64,000 bases of DNA, taken from contig NZ_JANUGU010000001.1 in the NCBI RefSeq assembly GCF_024753145.1, positions 1,426,001 through 1,490,000 of the forward strand, in the 5' to 3' direction. Positions 1 to 9,393 of the stretch are shown here, piece by piece. The position numbers and the translations under genes are program-made. Origin of the DNA: Massilia terrae. GTDB lineage: Bacteria > Pseudomonadota > Gammaproteobacteria > Burkholderiales > Burkholderiaceae_D. How positions within the stretch are numbered: position 1 is the stretch's first letter; each line of letters begins with the position of its first letter. The notes under the pieces are model-generated. The model was not told the origin of the DNA, made no database searches, and saw only the letters and a program-made list of their open reading frames with translations.

Positions 1-264
1 CAATTGATCGACAGAAGCAGACTGAGGCGCAGGCGGTGCTGGCAGCGAGGCCGGTGCCGGCTCAGGCGCCGGATCGGGCGCTGCAGCCTCGGTCGCCGCC
101 TGAACCGCCGGCACCGCGCTTGCCACCGCCACCGCCGCCATCTGCGGCCCGTTGTGCAGGCCGCCCTGGTTTCCGGCTCCGCAGCCGGCCAGCAGGATGC
201 CGGTCGCGCCGCACAGCAGCGCACGGATGCGCCATCGGGACGTGCGAGGTGTCGTGTTCTTCAT
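1..264 (-). CDS. lipoprotein, C-terminus cut by window edge
   Basis: The gene starts at an ATG at 262-264 on the minus strand and stays open to the window edge, so only the first 88 codons are seen. The protein begins MKNTTPRTSRWRIRALLCG, followed by a hydrophobic stretch ending in the lipobox LLAGC. This predicts a type II signal peptide and a lipid-modified Cys near residue 28. The rest is a low-complexity Ala/Pro/Glu-rich linker (PDPAPEPAPAS), typical of a tether from the membrane to a domain outside this window. A GAGGAAG ribosome site lies about 8 bases upstream of the ATG. It follows the beta-helix gene in the same direction with a gap of about 75 bases, so the two may be co-transcribed. 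The function cannot be named without the missing part. Confidence 0.72.
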   Translation of the reverse strand, partial: MKNTTPRTSRWRIRALLCGATGILLAGCGAGNQGGLHNGPQMAAVAVASAVPAVQAATEAAAPDPAPEPAPASLPAPPAPQSASVDQL

Positions 265-340
265 CAGCGCTTCCTCAATTCATCAGGACGATTCAAGCCC
301 GCGCGCATCACTGCGCGCGGACCGGACGTGCAGGCTTCGA

Positions 341-1486
341 TCAGTGCTGGTAAGCGCCGATGTCGTAGCCGGTGGTCGAATTGCGCGGCTTGCCGACGAT
401 GTCAGTCGGAGCCGCGCCGACCGAGGTGCCGCGGCCGATCGCCGGCGAGCTCGACGTCAGCTGGTAGTTCGGCGTGGTCGCGGTGCGCGAGTACGCCACG
501 AACAGCGGGTTCGAGGACACGGTGTTCTTTGCCGTCAGACCATTTTTCAGCGAGATGTTGTACTTGCTGTTCTGGTACACCAGGTTGTTGCTGTAGCTGT
601 TGTGCGTGCCGGTCGTGCCCTGCTCCGAAATGCCGTAGGTGTTATCGAACACGATGTTGCTGTTGACCACCGTGTAGTCGGCGCCTGCGCTCGTGTGATA
701 AAAGTCGCCGCCGCCGACGATGATGCCGAACACCGAGCTGGTTACCGTGTTGTTGGTGATGGTCACGTGGTTGGCGTCGTGCCACAGGTGGATCGCGGCT
801 TGCGCCACGCGGTACACCAGGTTGTTCTTCACGGAACCCGAGGTCGACACGTAGATGCCTTGGATATAGGTGCAGCCGGCCGGGCCGATATCGTTGACGG
901 TGTTGCTGACCACGTCATTCCAGATGCCGCCGTAGTAGCTGTCCACGCCGATCGCCGAGCCGCCGCCGCTGGTGCAGGTGGCGGTCTTGGCGATGTGGTG
1001 CACGTGGTTATCCTGGATCATGCTGTACGAACCGCCGGTGTAGATACCGTGGGTCACGGCCGGCTTGGTGCTGCCGTCGATGTCGAAACCGATGATGCTC
1101 ACGTAGTTGCCGCGGTTGTCCCAGACGTTGGCGGTGCTGCCCGGAACGATCTTCGCGCCCCACTTGGAGGTCGAGACCCAGTAGATGCGGGCGGACGAGG
1201 TGCCGCTGGCGGTGGTCGTGAAGCCACCGGTGTAGGTGCCTGGCGCGACCCACACGGTGGTGCCGGGACGGGTTGCCACCTGGGCGGCGCGCGCCAGGGT
1301 CTTGAAGGGCGCGGCCTTGCTGCCGGATGCGCTGTCGCTGCCGGTCGGGGACACGTAATAGTTGTAGGTCGTGGCCGGCGTCGTGGTGGCCGAGGCCGAA
1401 CCGGCTGCGGCGAGCAGGACGGCGGCGCTGGCGGCGAGCACGGTGTTGAAACGGGCAGTGTTGGCGATAGTTCCGAGTTTTTGCAT
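341..1486 (-). CDS. secreted right-handed parallel beta-helix protein
   Basis: This 381-residue protein has an N-terminal signal peptide (hydrophobic run to about residue 33, AGSASA). A 'YYVSPTGSDSASGSKAAPFKT' type start of a DUF1565-like domain follows, with the pattern VSPxGxDxxxGxxxxPFxT. The next ~300 residues are rich in short Asn/Gly/Val repeats (NNTVTSSVFGIIVGGGD, SNNLVYQN), the signature of a right-handed beta-helix such as pectate-lyase-like or NosD-like folds. These folds usually bind or cleave polysaccharide outside the cell. No catalytic residues can be assigned by eye. A clear paralog lies at 49100-50266, sharing the motifs APGTYTGGF / APGVYTGGF, NRGNYV and IHLWHDANHV / IHLWHDANNV. 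Enzymatic activity is uncertain; a structural or adhesin role is also possible. Confidence 0.85.
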   Translation of the reverse strand: MQKLGTIANTARFNTVLAASAAVLLAAAGSASATTTPATTYNYYVSPTGSDSASGSKAAPFKTLARAAQVATRPGTTVWVAPGTYTGGFTTTASGTSSARIYWVSTSKWGAKIVPGSTANVWDNRGNYVSIIGFDIDGSTKPAVTHGIYTGGSYSMIQDNHVHHIAKTATCTSGGGSAIGVDSYYGGIWNDVVSNTVNDIGPAGCTYIQGIYVSTSGSVKNNLVYRVAQAAIHLWHDANHVTITNNTVTSSVFGIIVGGGDFYHTSAGADYTVVNSNIVFDNTYGISEQGTTGTHNSYSNNLVYQNSKYNISLKNGLTAKNTVSSNPLFVAYSRTATTPNYQLTSSSPAIGRGTSVGAAPTDIVGKPRNSTTGYDIGAYQH

Positions 1487-1713
1487 TGGGAAGGTTCCTT
1501 ACCTCAACAAGTGAATGAGTACCTTTGAGGTGCGGAAACTGCCCAAGTTCAACGTTTTTGAAAAAGAATTTTTTAGGCGTAATAAATTCGCACCGGCATG
1601 TTCCTCATAGAAATCGAACGCTTGCATGAGATATATCGCGTTTTTCGCCGCAACTAAGCGGGCCAATCCGAAGTCTTAGCTAGCTGCCACGATGACGCGA
1701 GAGGACCAATCCG

Positions 1714-2085
1714 ATGACGGAATATCCAGAAGTAAAAGACAGACTGCAGGAAGGCGAACTTTATGCCGGGCTCATCCTTGGCCGGCAGGGCGAACCCGAC
1801 CACCACCTGATCCTGTTGCCAGGCCGCGCAGCCGACGTCAGTTGGCCCGCGGCGCAAGACTGGGCTGCGGCGCGCGGCGGCATCTTGCCGACGCGGCGCG
1901 AGCTTGCCCTGCTGTTCGCTAACCTGCGCGAGGAGTTCGACCGGGCCTGGTATTGGTCGAGTGAACAGCACGAGACGCGCGCACAGCTGGTCTGGGGGCA
2001 GAACTTTGCCAGCGGTATCCAGACGGTGTACGGGCGGCCGTTTCGCGGCAATGCGCGGGCGGTGAGGCGGGTGCCGATTGGGTGA
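1714..2085 (+). CDS. DUF1566-like (Lcl C-terminal domain) small protein
   Basis: A 123-residue soluble protein without signal peptide or membrane segment. The C-terminal half has the pattern of DUF1566/Lcl-type domains: LPTRRELALLFANL, then AWYWSSEQH (the WSS core) and a closing RAVRRVP. This family is found in phage receptor-type proteins and in many bacterial proteins of unknown role. The start is an ATG preceded by GAGAGGACC. It stands alone between the leader of the beta-helix gene and a palindromic repeat at 2130-2160. The family assignment is moderately sure; the biological role is unknown. Confidence 0.7.
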   Translation: MTEYPEVKDRLQEGELYAGLILGRQGEPDHHLILLPGRAADVSWPAAQDWAAARGGILPTRRELALLFANLREEFDRAWYWSSEQHETRAQLVWGQNFASGIQTVYGRPFRGNARAVRRVPIG

Positions 2086-2129
2086 GGCTCGCGCGAAGGA
2101 GCAACAACGACGCTTAAAATCTAAACAGG

Positions 2130-2160
2130 CCGTCGTTCCCCGCGGAGGCGGGAACGACGG
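2130..2160. repeat. REP-like palindrome, singlet
   Basis: Perfect 11-base arms (CCGTCGTTCCC at 2130-2140 and GGGAACGACGG at 2150-2160) around a 9-base loop. The same GTCGTTCCCGC core recurs in the gaps at 35.7, 50.3, 54.5, 58.7-59.0 and 63.2 kb, so this is a dispersed element. It sits between converging genes and may also end transcription of either one. Confidence 0.8.
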
Positions 2161-2189
2161 TAACGATTTTCGAGGCCAAACGATTACTC

Positions 2190-2939
2190 TTACCGCGGCG
2201 CCGCTTGCCCGCCCTCCCCGCGCAGCCCGCGCCGGACCGCATACGCGCCCGCGCTGAGCAGCGCCATGCCCAGCATGGTGCTGACGGACAGGTTCGGCAT
2301 CGCCCGCATCCCGCTTGCCGTGAACGCGGCCGGCTGGTCGCGCTGCGGATCCGAGCGGCGGCGGCGCAGCGCGCCATTGCTGGCTGGCCCTCCGGCATAC
2401 AACTGGATCATCTCGCGCACGAAAGGCACGATATCCTGCGGCCCCCGGCTGGACAGCAGGTTACCGTCCCGCACCACTTCCTGGTCGAGCCAGGTGGCGC
2501 CGGCGTTCACGAGATCGTCGCGCACGCCCGGCCACGAGGTCAGCGTCCGTCCGTTCGCCAGTCCGCTGGACACCAGCAGCCACGGCCCATGGCACAGCGT
2601 CGCGATCGGCTTGCCGGCGTGGTCGAATTCCCGCACCAGGTCGCGCGCCGCGGAGGACTGGCGCAGCAGGTCGGGATTGATGAAGCCGCCCGGAATGAAC
2701 AGGCCGTCGTAGTCGCGCGCCCGCACCTCGGCGGCCAGCCTGTCGACCACGATGGCATCGTCCGCCGGTTCGTTCAGGTTGACGCCGCGAATATGGCCAG
2801 GCTGCAGCGAGATGATCTCGGCCTCCGCGCCAGCTTCGCGCAGTGCGGCCAGTGGCGCCGCCAGTTCGACCTGTTCGAAACCGTCCGTCGCCAGCACGGC
2901 GATCTGTTGTCCAGCAAGTTTTTTGCGTCCGTCCATCAT
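2190..2939 (-). CDS. DJ-1/PfpI family protein with C-terminal membrane tail
   Basis: Residues ~10-185 form a DJ-1/PfpI (type 1 glutamine amidotransferase-like) domain. It has the start IAVLATDGFEQVEL, the acid-containing loop FIPGGFINPD and the nucleophile elbow ATLCHGPWLL, with Cys116 followed by His117. Family members act as deglycases, chaperones or peptidases in stress protection. The usual family length is about 170-190 residues. This protein has ~60 extra residues: an Arg-rich, Ser/Ala-rich linker, then a hydrophobic helix at about 218-236 (STMLGMALLSAGAYAV) and a basic end. The tail suggests membrane attachment with a cytoplasmic domain, which is inference. An ATG start with a GGAGGA-type site is visible just upstream. 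Confidence 0.85.
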   Translation of the reverse strand: MMDGRKKLAGQQIAVLATDGFEQVELAAPLAALREAGAEAEIISLQPGHIRGVNLNEPADDAIVVDRLAAEVRARDYDGLFIPGGFINPDLLRQSSAARDLVREFDHAGKPIATLCHGPWLLVSSGLANGRTLTSWPGVRDDLVNAGATWLDQEVVRDGNLLSSRGPQDIVPFVREMIQLYAGGPASNGALRRRRSDPQRDQPAAFTASGMRAMPNLSVSTMLGMALLSAGAYAVRRGLRGEGGQAAPR

Positions 2940-2987
2940 GTCCTCCGTTGAGCAGTGATGTGCTTACAGAGTCGACGAACGCGACGA

Positions 2988-3018
2988 TGGTTCCCGCACC
3001 ATTCCGGTACGGGAACCA
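2988..3018 (-). terminator. hairpin downstream of the M28 peptidase gene
   Basis: Nine-base perfect arms TGGTTCCCG (2988-2996) and CGGGAACCA (3010-3018), with an inner ACC/GGT pairing. It sits 9 bases past the stop codon of the minus-strand peptidase gene. There is no long T run, so it could also be an mRNA-stabilising hairpin. Confidence 0.5.
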
Positions 3019-3026
3019 CGGCCAGC

Positions 3027-4454
3027 TTAGCGCGTCGTGGCGGGCGCGCGGCCGACCGGCTGGTCGGTGTTGGCGAGGAACCAGGCGGTGGCTGCCATCA
3101 CGGCCGCGTGGCGGCGCAAGTTGTCCGGATTGACCTTGTCGAAGGTGTCCGCCGTCGTGTGGTGGTAGTTGAAGTAATCGGACGAATCGATCACCGGCTC
3201 GAAGCTCGGCACGCCGTCGCGCTCCAGCAGCGACAGGTCGCCGGTGCCCAGCGCATCCTCACGCATGAACACGCCTGCGCCGATCGGCGACAGGGCAGCC
3301 TGCAGCGGCGCAAAGTACTTCACCGACGCCGGGCCGATGCTGGCCTTGACGCCGAACGGACGGCCCGAGCCGCCGTCGTCTTCATACGCGGCGATGTGCT
3401 TCTCGGCGTTGGCTTTCTCCGACTCGGCATAGGCACGGCCGCCGCGGCCACCGTTTTCCTCGTTCATCCAGGCGATCATGCGGATGGTGCGCTTCGGCTG
3501 CAGGCCCAGCTTCTTGATCGTGTTGATCACTTCCATCGCGCTGGTCACGCCGCTGCCGTCGTCGTTGGCGCCGGTCGCCAGGTCCCAGGAATCCAGGTGG
3601 CCCGACACGATGACCACTTCGTCCGGCTTGGCGCTGCCGGGAATGTCGGCGATCACATTGAAGCTGTCGGCGTCCGGCAGCGTCTGCGGGGTCAGCGTCA
3701 GGTGCATGGTCACCGGGCCGCGCTTGGACAGGCGGCTGATCAGCAAGGAATCTTCGATCGTGACCGCCGCCGCCGGGATGCGGCCGCCATCGGTCAACAG
3801 GGTCGCGCCCGTGTGCGGGATACGGTAGGCCGCACCGCCGACGGCGCGCACCAGCGCCGCCGCCGCGCCCATTTCGGCCGCCATGCGCGGGCCCGCGCCG
3901 CGGTAAGCCACCGCCTGGCCGTAGGCATTGCCGGCCAGTCCGCGGTCGGCCATCAGCTGGTCGAAGGGCACGTCGAACAGCACGATCTTGCCCTTCACGT
4001 CGGCCGGCTTGTAAGCCTTCAGCTCGTCAAAATTGTGGACCACGATCACCTGCGCCGTGAGGCCGGCCGCCGGCGTCGCGCCCGAACCGCCCAGCGCGGT
4101 CAGCACGATGCGCTGGGTCACGCCCTGCGGCTGGCCGGTGTAGCCAACCAGGGTCGCCTTCTCCTCGCCGCGTACCCAGTGAGGAACCTTGACCGGCTGC
4201 AGCGTCACCTTCGCGCCCAGCTTGCGCATCGCCTCGGCCACTTGCTGCACCGCGGCGGCCGCTCCCGCCGAGCCGGACAGGCGTGGGCCCACCAGGTCGG
4301 TCAGGTCTTCCAGGCGCTCATATGCATAGTTGCTCTGCATCGCGGCGTCTCGGATTTTTGCCAGGGCGGCGGAATCGACATCGGGTCCGGCGGCGCTTGC
4401 GGCGCCGGCGAACAGTGCAGTTGCAAGGACGGTCAGGGGTATGCGACGGTTCAT
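3027..4454 (-). CDS. M28 family zinc metallopeptidase (carboxypeptidase Q-like)
   Basis: A 475-residue exported peptidase. The chosen ATG at 4452-4454 has a TGAGGACC ribosome site and yields a clean signal peptide (NRRIPLTVLATALFAGAASA); an upstream in-frame start would place extra residues before it. A PA-like insert in the middle is followed by the M28 metal site: VSGHLDSWDLATGANDDGSG (His and bridging Asp), WMNEENGGRGG (the Glu pair) and the late His in YFNYHHTTADTFDKV. GHLDSWDxxTGAxDDG is typical of the plasma glutamate carboxypeptidase/carboxypeptidase Q branch. It probably releases amino acids from peptides in the periplasm. It is followed by a hairpin and preceded by the metallophosphoesterase gene in the same direction. 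Confidence 0.9.
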   Translation of the reverse strand: MNRRIPLTVLATALFAGAASAAGPDVDSAALAKIRDAAMQSNYAYERLEDLTDLVGPRLSGSAGAAAAVQQVAEAMRKLGAKVTLQPVKVPHWVRGEEKATLVGYTGQPQGVTQRIVLTALGGSGATPAAGLTAQVIVVHNFDELKAYKPADVKGKIVLFDVPFDQLMADRGLAGNAYGQAVAYRGAGPRMAAEMGAAAALVRAVGGAAYRIPHTGATLLTDGGRIPAAAVTIEDSLLISRLSKRGPVTMHLTLTPQTLPDADSFNVIADIPGSAKPDEVVIVSGHLDSWDLATGANDDGSGVTSAMEVINTIKKLGLQPKRTIRMIAWMNEENGGRGGRAYAESEKANAEKHIAAYEDDGGSGRPFGVKASIGPASVKYFAPLQAALSPIGAGVFMREDALGTGDLSLLERDGVPSFEPVIDSSDYFNYHHTTADTFDKVNPDNLRRHAAVMAATAWFLANTDQPVGRAPATTR

Positions 4455-4526
4455 TGCGGTCCTCAGAAAAGTTGCAAAGCGCACACAATAGCGCATCTCT
4501 TGCAATTTTGCTGTATGGACATTGAA

Positions 4527-5660
<1,134 letters not shown>

Positions 5661-5864
5661 GGCTTGTTACGAAATGAAAGCGACCGAACCTAGATGGGAC
5701 TGGTCTGCAAGAGTGCAAGGGCCAGCATCGCCATGTTACGCCTCACTCGTGATTTGTAAGATTCTGTATGAACAGATTACGCGTTCCAAAACCGGCGCTA
5801 TAGTTCATCCATGCCCCGGTGTAACGCGATCATCCCGATCCCCCGTGAGGCGATAGGAAAAGCC

Positions 5865-6341
5865 ATGTTGAACAAAAAATGCTTTGGTGCGGTGCTCCTG
5901 GCCGCGGCCGCGGTGTCGTCCACCTCGGCAATGGCTCAGGATCGCGGTGCAAACACGGTTGTCGGCGCACTCGCCGGCGCGGCCTTGGGCCATGCAGTCG
6001 GCGGGCGCGATGGCGCCTGGGTCGGCGGCGTGCTCGGCGCGGCAGTGGGCAATTCGGTCCCGACGCGCGACGATTACTATCGCCGCGGCGGCTCGGTGAC
6101 CTACTATGAACAGCAACCGGCCTACTACGATCAGCAGCCGGCCTACGTCGAATCGCGCCCCGTGTACACCCAGCCTGCACCCGTGTACTACGACGCCCCG
6201 GCCCCGGTGGTGTATGAATCGGCCCCGGTGTACGTGAGCGGTCCGCGCTACTACGAAGCGCCGGTGGTGGTGGTTGGCGGCGGCCGCGGTTACTACCACG
6301 GCTACCACGGCTACCATGGCGACCACTGGCGCCGCTGGTAA
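5865..6341 (+). CDS. glycine-zipper secreted/outer-membrane protein
   Basis: A 158-residue protein with a signal peptide (MLNKKCFGAVLLAAAAVSS, cleavage near AMA-QD). A glycine-zipper stretch follows (VVGALAGAALGHAVGGRDG and VGGVLGAAVGNSV, about residues 28-62), the pattern of Rickettsia 17 kDa-type / 2TM zipper domains. The C-terminal half is Tyr/Pro-rich (YYDQQPAYV, PVYYDAPAP) and ends in HGYHGYHGDHWRRW, which could bind metal through its His residues. The start at 5865 is chosen for its AGGAAA site; an upstream in-frame ATG gives an unlikely leader. An intrinsic terminator follows at 6361. Confidence 0.85.
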   Translation: MLNKKCFGAVLLAAAAVSSTSAMAQDRGANTVVGALAGAALGHAVGGRDGAWVGGVLGAAVGNSVPTRDDYYRRGGSVTYYEQQPAYYDQQPAYVESRPVYTQPAPVYYDAPAPVVYESAPVYVSGPRYYEAPVVVVGGGRGYYHGYHGYHGDHWRRW

Positions 6342-6360
6342 TCAGTCTGTATTCGCAAAA

Positions 6361-6386
6361 GCCGCGTCTCGTACGCGGTTTTTTTT
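6361..6386 (+). terminator. intrinsic terminator after glycine-zipper gene
   Basis: CCGCGT (6362-6367) pairs with ACGCGG (6373-6378), followed by eight T residues. This is a textbook rho-independent terminator 20 bases after the stop codon. It separates the zipper gene from the kinase gene starting at 6412. Confidence 0.88.
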
Positions 6387-6411
6387 CGTCCGCCCCCGGC
6401 TAGCCGTCAGC

Positions 6412-7302
6412 ATGTACACCGCCGGGACCATCATCACTTTGCGGGCAGGCGCCTATCGCCTGGCCGAGCCGATCGCCACCTCATCCTACGGGCAGGTGTG
6501 GCGCGCGATTGGGCCGCCCACGATTGGCGTGGCGGCGCTCAAGCTGGTCAACCGCGCGCAGATGGCGCGGGCCGGCGACAGCCTCCGCGTTCGCTGGGCC
6601 GATTGTGCCAGCGTCGAGCGCGCGGTCCTTGCATCGCTCCAGCCCTGGGACCAGCGCCACATCGTGCGCCTGCTCGATCACGGCGAGCACGAAAGGCTGC
6701 CGGTGCTGGCGCTCGAACTGCTGGGCGCCGACCTGCGCGCGGCAGGATCGGTGCCGATTGCGCGCATCGTCGACTGGATCGGACAGGTCAACCAGGCGCT
6801 CGCCAAAGTCCACCAGTGCGGCTGGCGCTACCTCGACCTCAAGCCCGGCAATGTGCTGCTCGACGCCGATGGCACGGTGAAGCTGTGCGACTTCGGCACG
6901 GTGCGCGCGCTGGCCGACACCACCGCGCACGAATTTACCGGCACGCCCGGCTGGCAGGCTCCCGAGCAGGCGGTCGCCAACGACCGTGGCCTGCATGACA
7001 CGGACGCGCGCACCGATTATTTCGCGCTTGGCCTGCTGTTCTACCACCTCGTCAGCGGCGGCGCGCGGCTGCGGTACTGCCAGGCGCAAACAGCGGACGG
7101 GCCGATATTGAGCGTCTCCGAAGCAGCCTTGTTCGCGGACCGCTTCGAGCGGCAAGGCGGTGGCGGGACGGCCGCGCTGGCCCTGTTGCGGACCCTGCTC
7201 GCGCCGCAGCGCGCGCAGCGCCCACGGCATGCGCTCGACATCAGCCGCGCCCTCGCGCAGATCCGCGACGCCATGCAGCGGACCCTGAGGAGCGCCGCGT
7301 GA
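6412..7302 (+). CDS. Hanks-type Ser/Thr protein kinase, compact
   Basis: A 296-residue soluble kinase without membrane segments or sensor domains. Visible subdomains are the glycine loop (AEPIATSSYGQVWRA, ~19-32), Lys44 in AALKLVN, and the catalytic loop YLDLKPGNVLL. That loop has Asp142, Lys144 and Asn147, but the usual His-Arg of HRD is replaced by Tyr-Leu. DFG at 160-162 and QAPEQ at 182-186 complete the set. The missing HRD arginine suggests activation-loop phosphorylation may not be needed. It is the first gene of a plus-strand signalling cluster followed by an FHA-like protein, an SH3b membrane protein, a PP2C phosphatase and an FHA protein. The start at 6412 is the only ATG after the upstream terminator. 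Confidence 0.9.
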   Translation: MYTAGTIITLRAGAYRLAEPIATSSYGQVWRAIGPPTIGVAALKLVNRAQMARAGDSLRVRWADCASVERAVLASLQPWDQRHIVRLLDHGEHERLPVLALELLGADLRAAGSVPIARIVDWIGQVNQALAKVHQCGWRYLDLKPGNVLLDADGTVKLCDFGTVRALADTTAHEFTGTPGWQAPEQAVANDRGLHDTDARTDYFALGLLFYHLVSGGARLRYCQAQTADGPILSVSEAALFADRFERQGGGGTAALALLRTLLAPQRAQRPRHALDISRALAQIRDAMQRTLRSAA

Positions 7303-7382
7303 ACCGCCCACAGCAGCCGTTTTTCATCCGCCCCCTGCTAGCGTTTGGTGTCGCGAGCGATCAAAACCGATAGGAGCTGCCC

Positions 7383-8924
7383 ATGCCGATCTATGTCCAC
7401 CACTCAGCCCTTGGCAAGGTTGACGATGTGTTCAACGCCGAATCGATCTGGCAGGCTCCGGGGCTGCAGCTGTTCTCGCGCCGCCCCCTGCTGCGCGACC
7501 TGCTTGAGCGGGCGCCACGCGAGCTGCGCGGCCGTGCGCCTCGCCGCTGCTTTTCCCACATTACGCTGATGCTGCCGCAGGACGAGATCGACGAGGACCG
7601 CCACCTCACCCGCGGCGCACGCCTGCGCGAGCTCGCGCAATCGCTGCAGGCGCTGCACCAGAAGGACTTCGGCGACCAGCTCGGCAGCGAAGACGTGCGC
7701 TACCACGTGGTCGGCGCCGAGGCGCTCGAGCCGGGCGAGGTCGAGGTCAAGTTCGGCCACGCGGTCTACCTGCCCGGTCCGTCCGAACAGGTGATGTACA
7801 CCGTCAGCGCCTCGCGCGACAACGCAGTCTGGAAACAGGTCTGCGCGATCTACCCGAAGCAGCGCCTGGTCCTGCTCGGCCTCGACACGCGAGACGCCAC
7901 GCACACGGTGCCCGACTGGCCATTCGGACCGGACTGCGCGCTGCTGCTGGTGAACGACGGGCCCGACACGCCGATCGAGGTGCAGGCGCGCCCGAAGGAG
8001 GCATTCGAATGCAGCTACGATGCGGCGGCCGGTTGCTACGTGCTGCGGCCACGCGGCAGCAGCAGCGGCGCGCGCGTACTGTTCAAGGTGGAGCGCAGCG
8101 GCGCACCGAAACAGGCCGCGCGGCCAATCGAAGTGCCGCGCACCCAGCCCGCGAAGGCGCCCGCCGTCTGGAAACGGCGCACCCCGGAGGCCGAGGATGC
8201 GCAGGCCACCGCACTGCCGGCCCGCGCCAGCGTAGTGCCCCCGGCGCCCGAAGGCGACGCCACTTACGCTCCGGTCGCCGCGCGCCAGCGCGTGCGCCTG
8301 GCCGCTTTGGCCCTGCCGCGCTTGTCGCGCTACCGTGACACCGGCGCCACGGCGCTGGAGATCGGCCTCGATCGTAGCCTTGCACCCGCAGCCGCCGCGG
8401 AGCAGTCGCTGATCCGCTTCGCCGTTACCGACCGTGACGAAGTTCACGCCATCACAGCCGCGGGCCGCCAGCGGGTCACGCTGCCGGCGCGCATCACGCC
8501 AACAGACGCGGGCGCGCTACAGTTACTGGAAGCTCCGCCCGAGATGGCCGACCGCTACTGTGGGCTGTTGCGCCTGCCGAACGCCCCCGAACAGGCAATC
8601 GCCGGCGGCGCACGCTTCGTCTTCGGACGCAATGCGCCGATGTTGTCCGCGCTGCGTGTCCTCGACAAGCAGGACTGCCTGCGCCGCGCACCGGGACTGG
8701 AAGCTGCCAGCGCCGACCGCCTGGGCCTGTCGCGCAACGCCTTCAGTTTCGAGGCGGTGGACGATGGCTACCGCATCGGCCGCCTGTCCCCGACCCAGGC
8801 CCTGTACCACCTCGACGAGGAAATGCGCTTCGTCGCCCAAGTGGGAGACGCGGACGAGGCCTACCACCTGCCGCCGGGGCACCACCTGGTCGCAGGGCAC
8901 TACGTGCTGCGCTTCGAGGCCTGA
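7383..8924 (+). CDS. unknown protein with degenerate FHA-like C-terminus
   Basis: A 513-residue soluble protein with no full family match by eye. An N-terminal region (1-210) has mixed alpha/beta character. A Pro/Ala-rich linker follows at ~235-305, and a C-terminal domain at ~390-513. That last domain has an FHA-like plan: FVFGRNAPM (GR turn), LGLSRNAFSFEAVDDGYRIG, then SPTQALYHLD, and GHHLVAGHYVLRF at the end. The usual SRxH phosphothreonine-binding stretch reads SRNA, so phospho-binding may be weakened. It starts 80 bases after the kinase with a TAGGAG site and ends 2 bases before the SH3b gene. A role as kinase substrate or scaffold is inferred from context only. Confidence 0.7.
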   Translation: MPIYVHHSALGKVDDVFNAESIWQAPGLQLFSRRPLLRDLLERAPRELRGRAPRRCFSHITLMLPQDEIDEDRHLTRGARLRELAQSLQALHQKDFGDQLGSEDVRYHVVGAEALEPGEVEVKFGHAVYLPGPSEQVMYTVSASRDNAVWKQVCAIYPKQRLVLLGLDTRDATHTVPDWPFGPDCALLLVNDGPDTPIEVQARPKEAFECSYDAAAGCYVLRPRGSSSGARVLFKVERSGAPKQAARPIEVPRTQPAKAPAVWKRRTPEAEDAQATALPARASVVPPAPEGDATYAPVAARQRVRLAALALPRLSRYRDTGATALEIGLDRSLAPAAAAEQSLIRFAVTDRDEVHAITAAGRQRVTLPARITPTDAGALQLLEAPPEMADRYCGLLRLPNAPEQAIAGGARFVFGRNAPMLSALRVLDKQDCLRRAPGLEAASADRLGLSRNAFSFEAVDDGYRIGRLSPTQALYHLDEEMRFVAQVGDADEAYHLPPGHHLVAGHYVLRFEA

Positions 8925-8926
8925 TC

Positions 8927-9388
8927 ATGAACCACGGCGCAAGCCTGTTCGCCGCCTACGCCGCCGGCCTGGCCTCGACCCTGGTGCTGGCGGCCTTCCT
9001 GACGCCGCGCGCCTGGTGGCGGCGCGCCAACCTGCAGGCGGCGACGGTGCTGGCCGCCGGCACCCTGGCCATCGGGGGCACGCTGGCATGGCTGTTCGTG
9101 CCCACGGCGCCGGCGCAAGCCAGGCCGATCGCCGCCATCGCCGACCCGCCGCCGCGCGGCGCTCCCGAAGCGGGCATGCGCTACCGCGTGCATGATCACC
9201 TGAACTTGCGCGGCGCGCGCGGGATCGGCGCAGTACGGCTTGGTGTTGTGCCGGCCGGCGCCACGGTCATCGCAACCGGCGCGCGCGAAGGCGACTGGTG
9301 GGAAGTCAGCGCCAGCCTCGATGGACAGGCGGTACGCGGCTGGGCCAGCAGCCTGTGGCTGCGCCGCACCGACGAGGCGCGTCCCTGA
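8927..9388 (+). CDS. membrane protein with SH3b-type domain
   Basis: This 153-residue protein has two N-terminal membrane helices (about 5-25 and 38-60). A short linker and an SH3b-like domain follow (RYRVHDHLNLRGARG, VVPAGATVIATG, DWWEVSASLDG, RGWASSLWLRR), the standard order of a bacterial SH3_3 domain. Such domains usually bind cell-wall peptides or other proteins. The gene begins 2 bases after the upstream FHA-like gene, so the two are translationally coupled. This places a possible envelope sensor next to the kinase and the phosphatase. Confidence 0.82.
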   Translation: MNHGASLFAAYAAGLASTLVLAAFLTPRAWWRRANLQAATVLAAGTLAIGGTLAWLFVPTAPAQARPIAAIADPPPRGAPEAGMRYRVHDHLNLRGARGIGAVRLGVVPAGATVIATGAREGDWWEVSASLDGQAVRGWASSLWLRRTDEARP

Positions 9389-9393
9389 TGCGC

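Noticed and set aside
7299..7373. 24-codon frame overlapping the kinase stop (GTGA)
   Set aside because: The overlap is suggestive, but the product has no recognisable feature and there is no ribosome site beyond chance.
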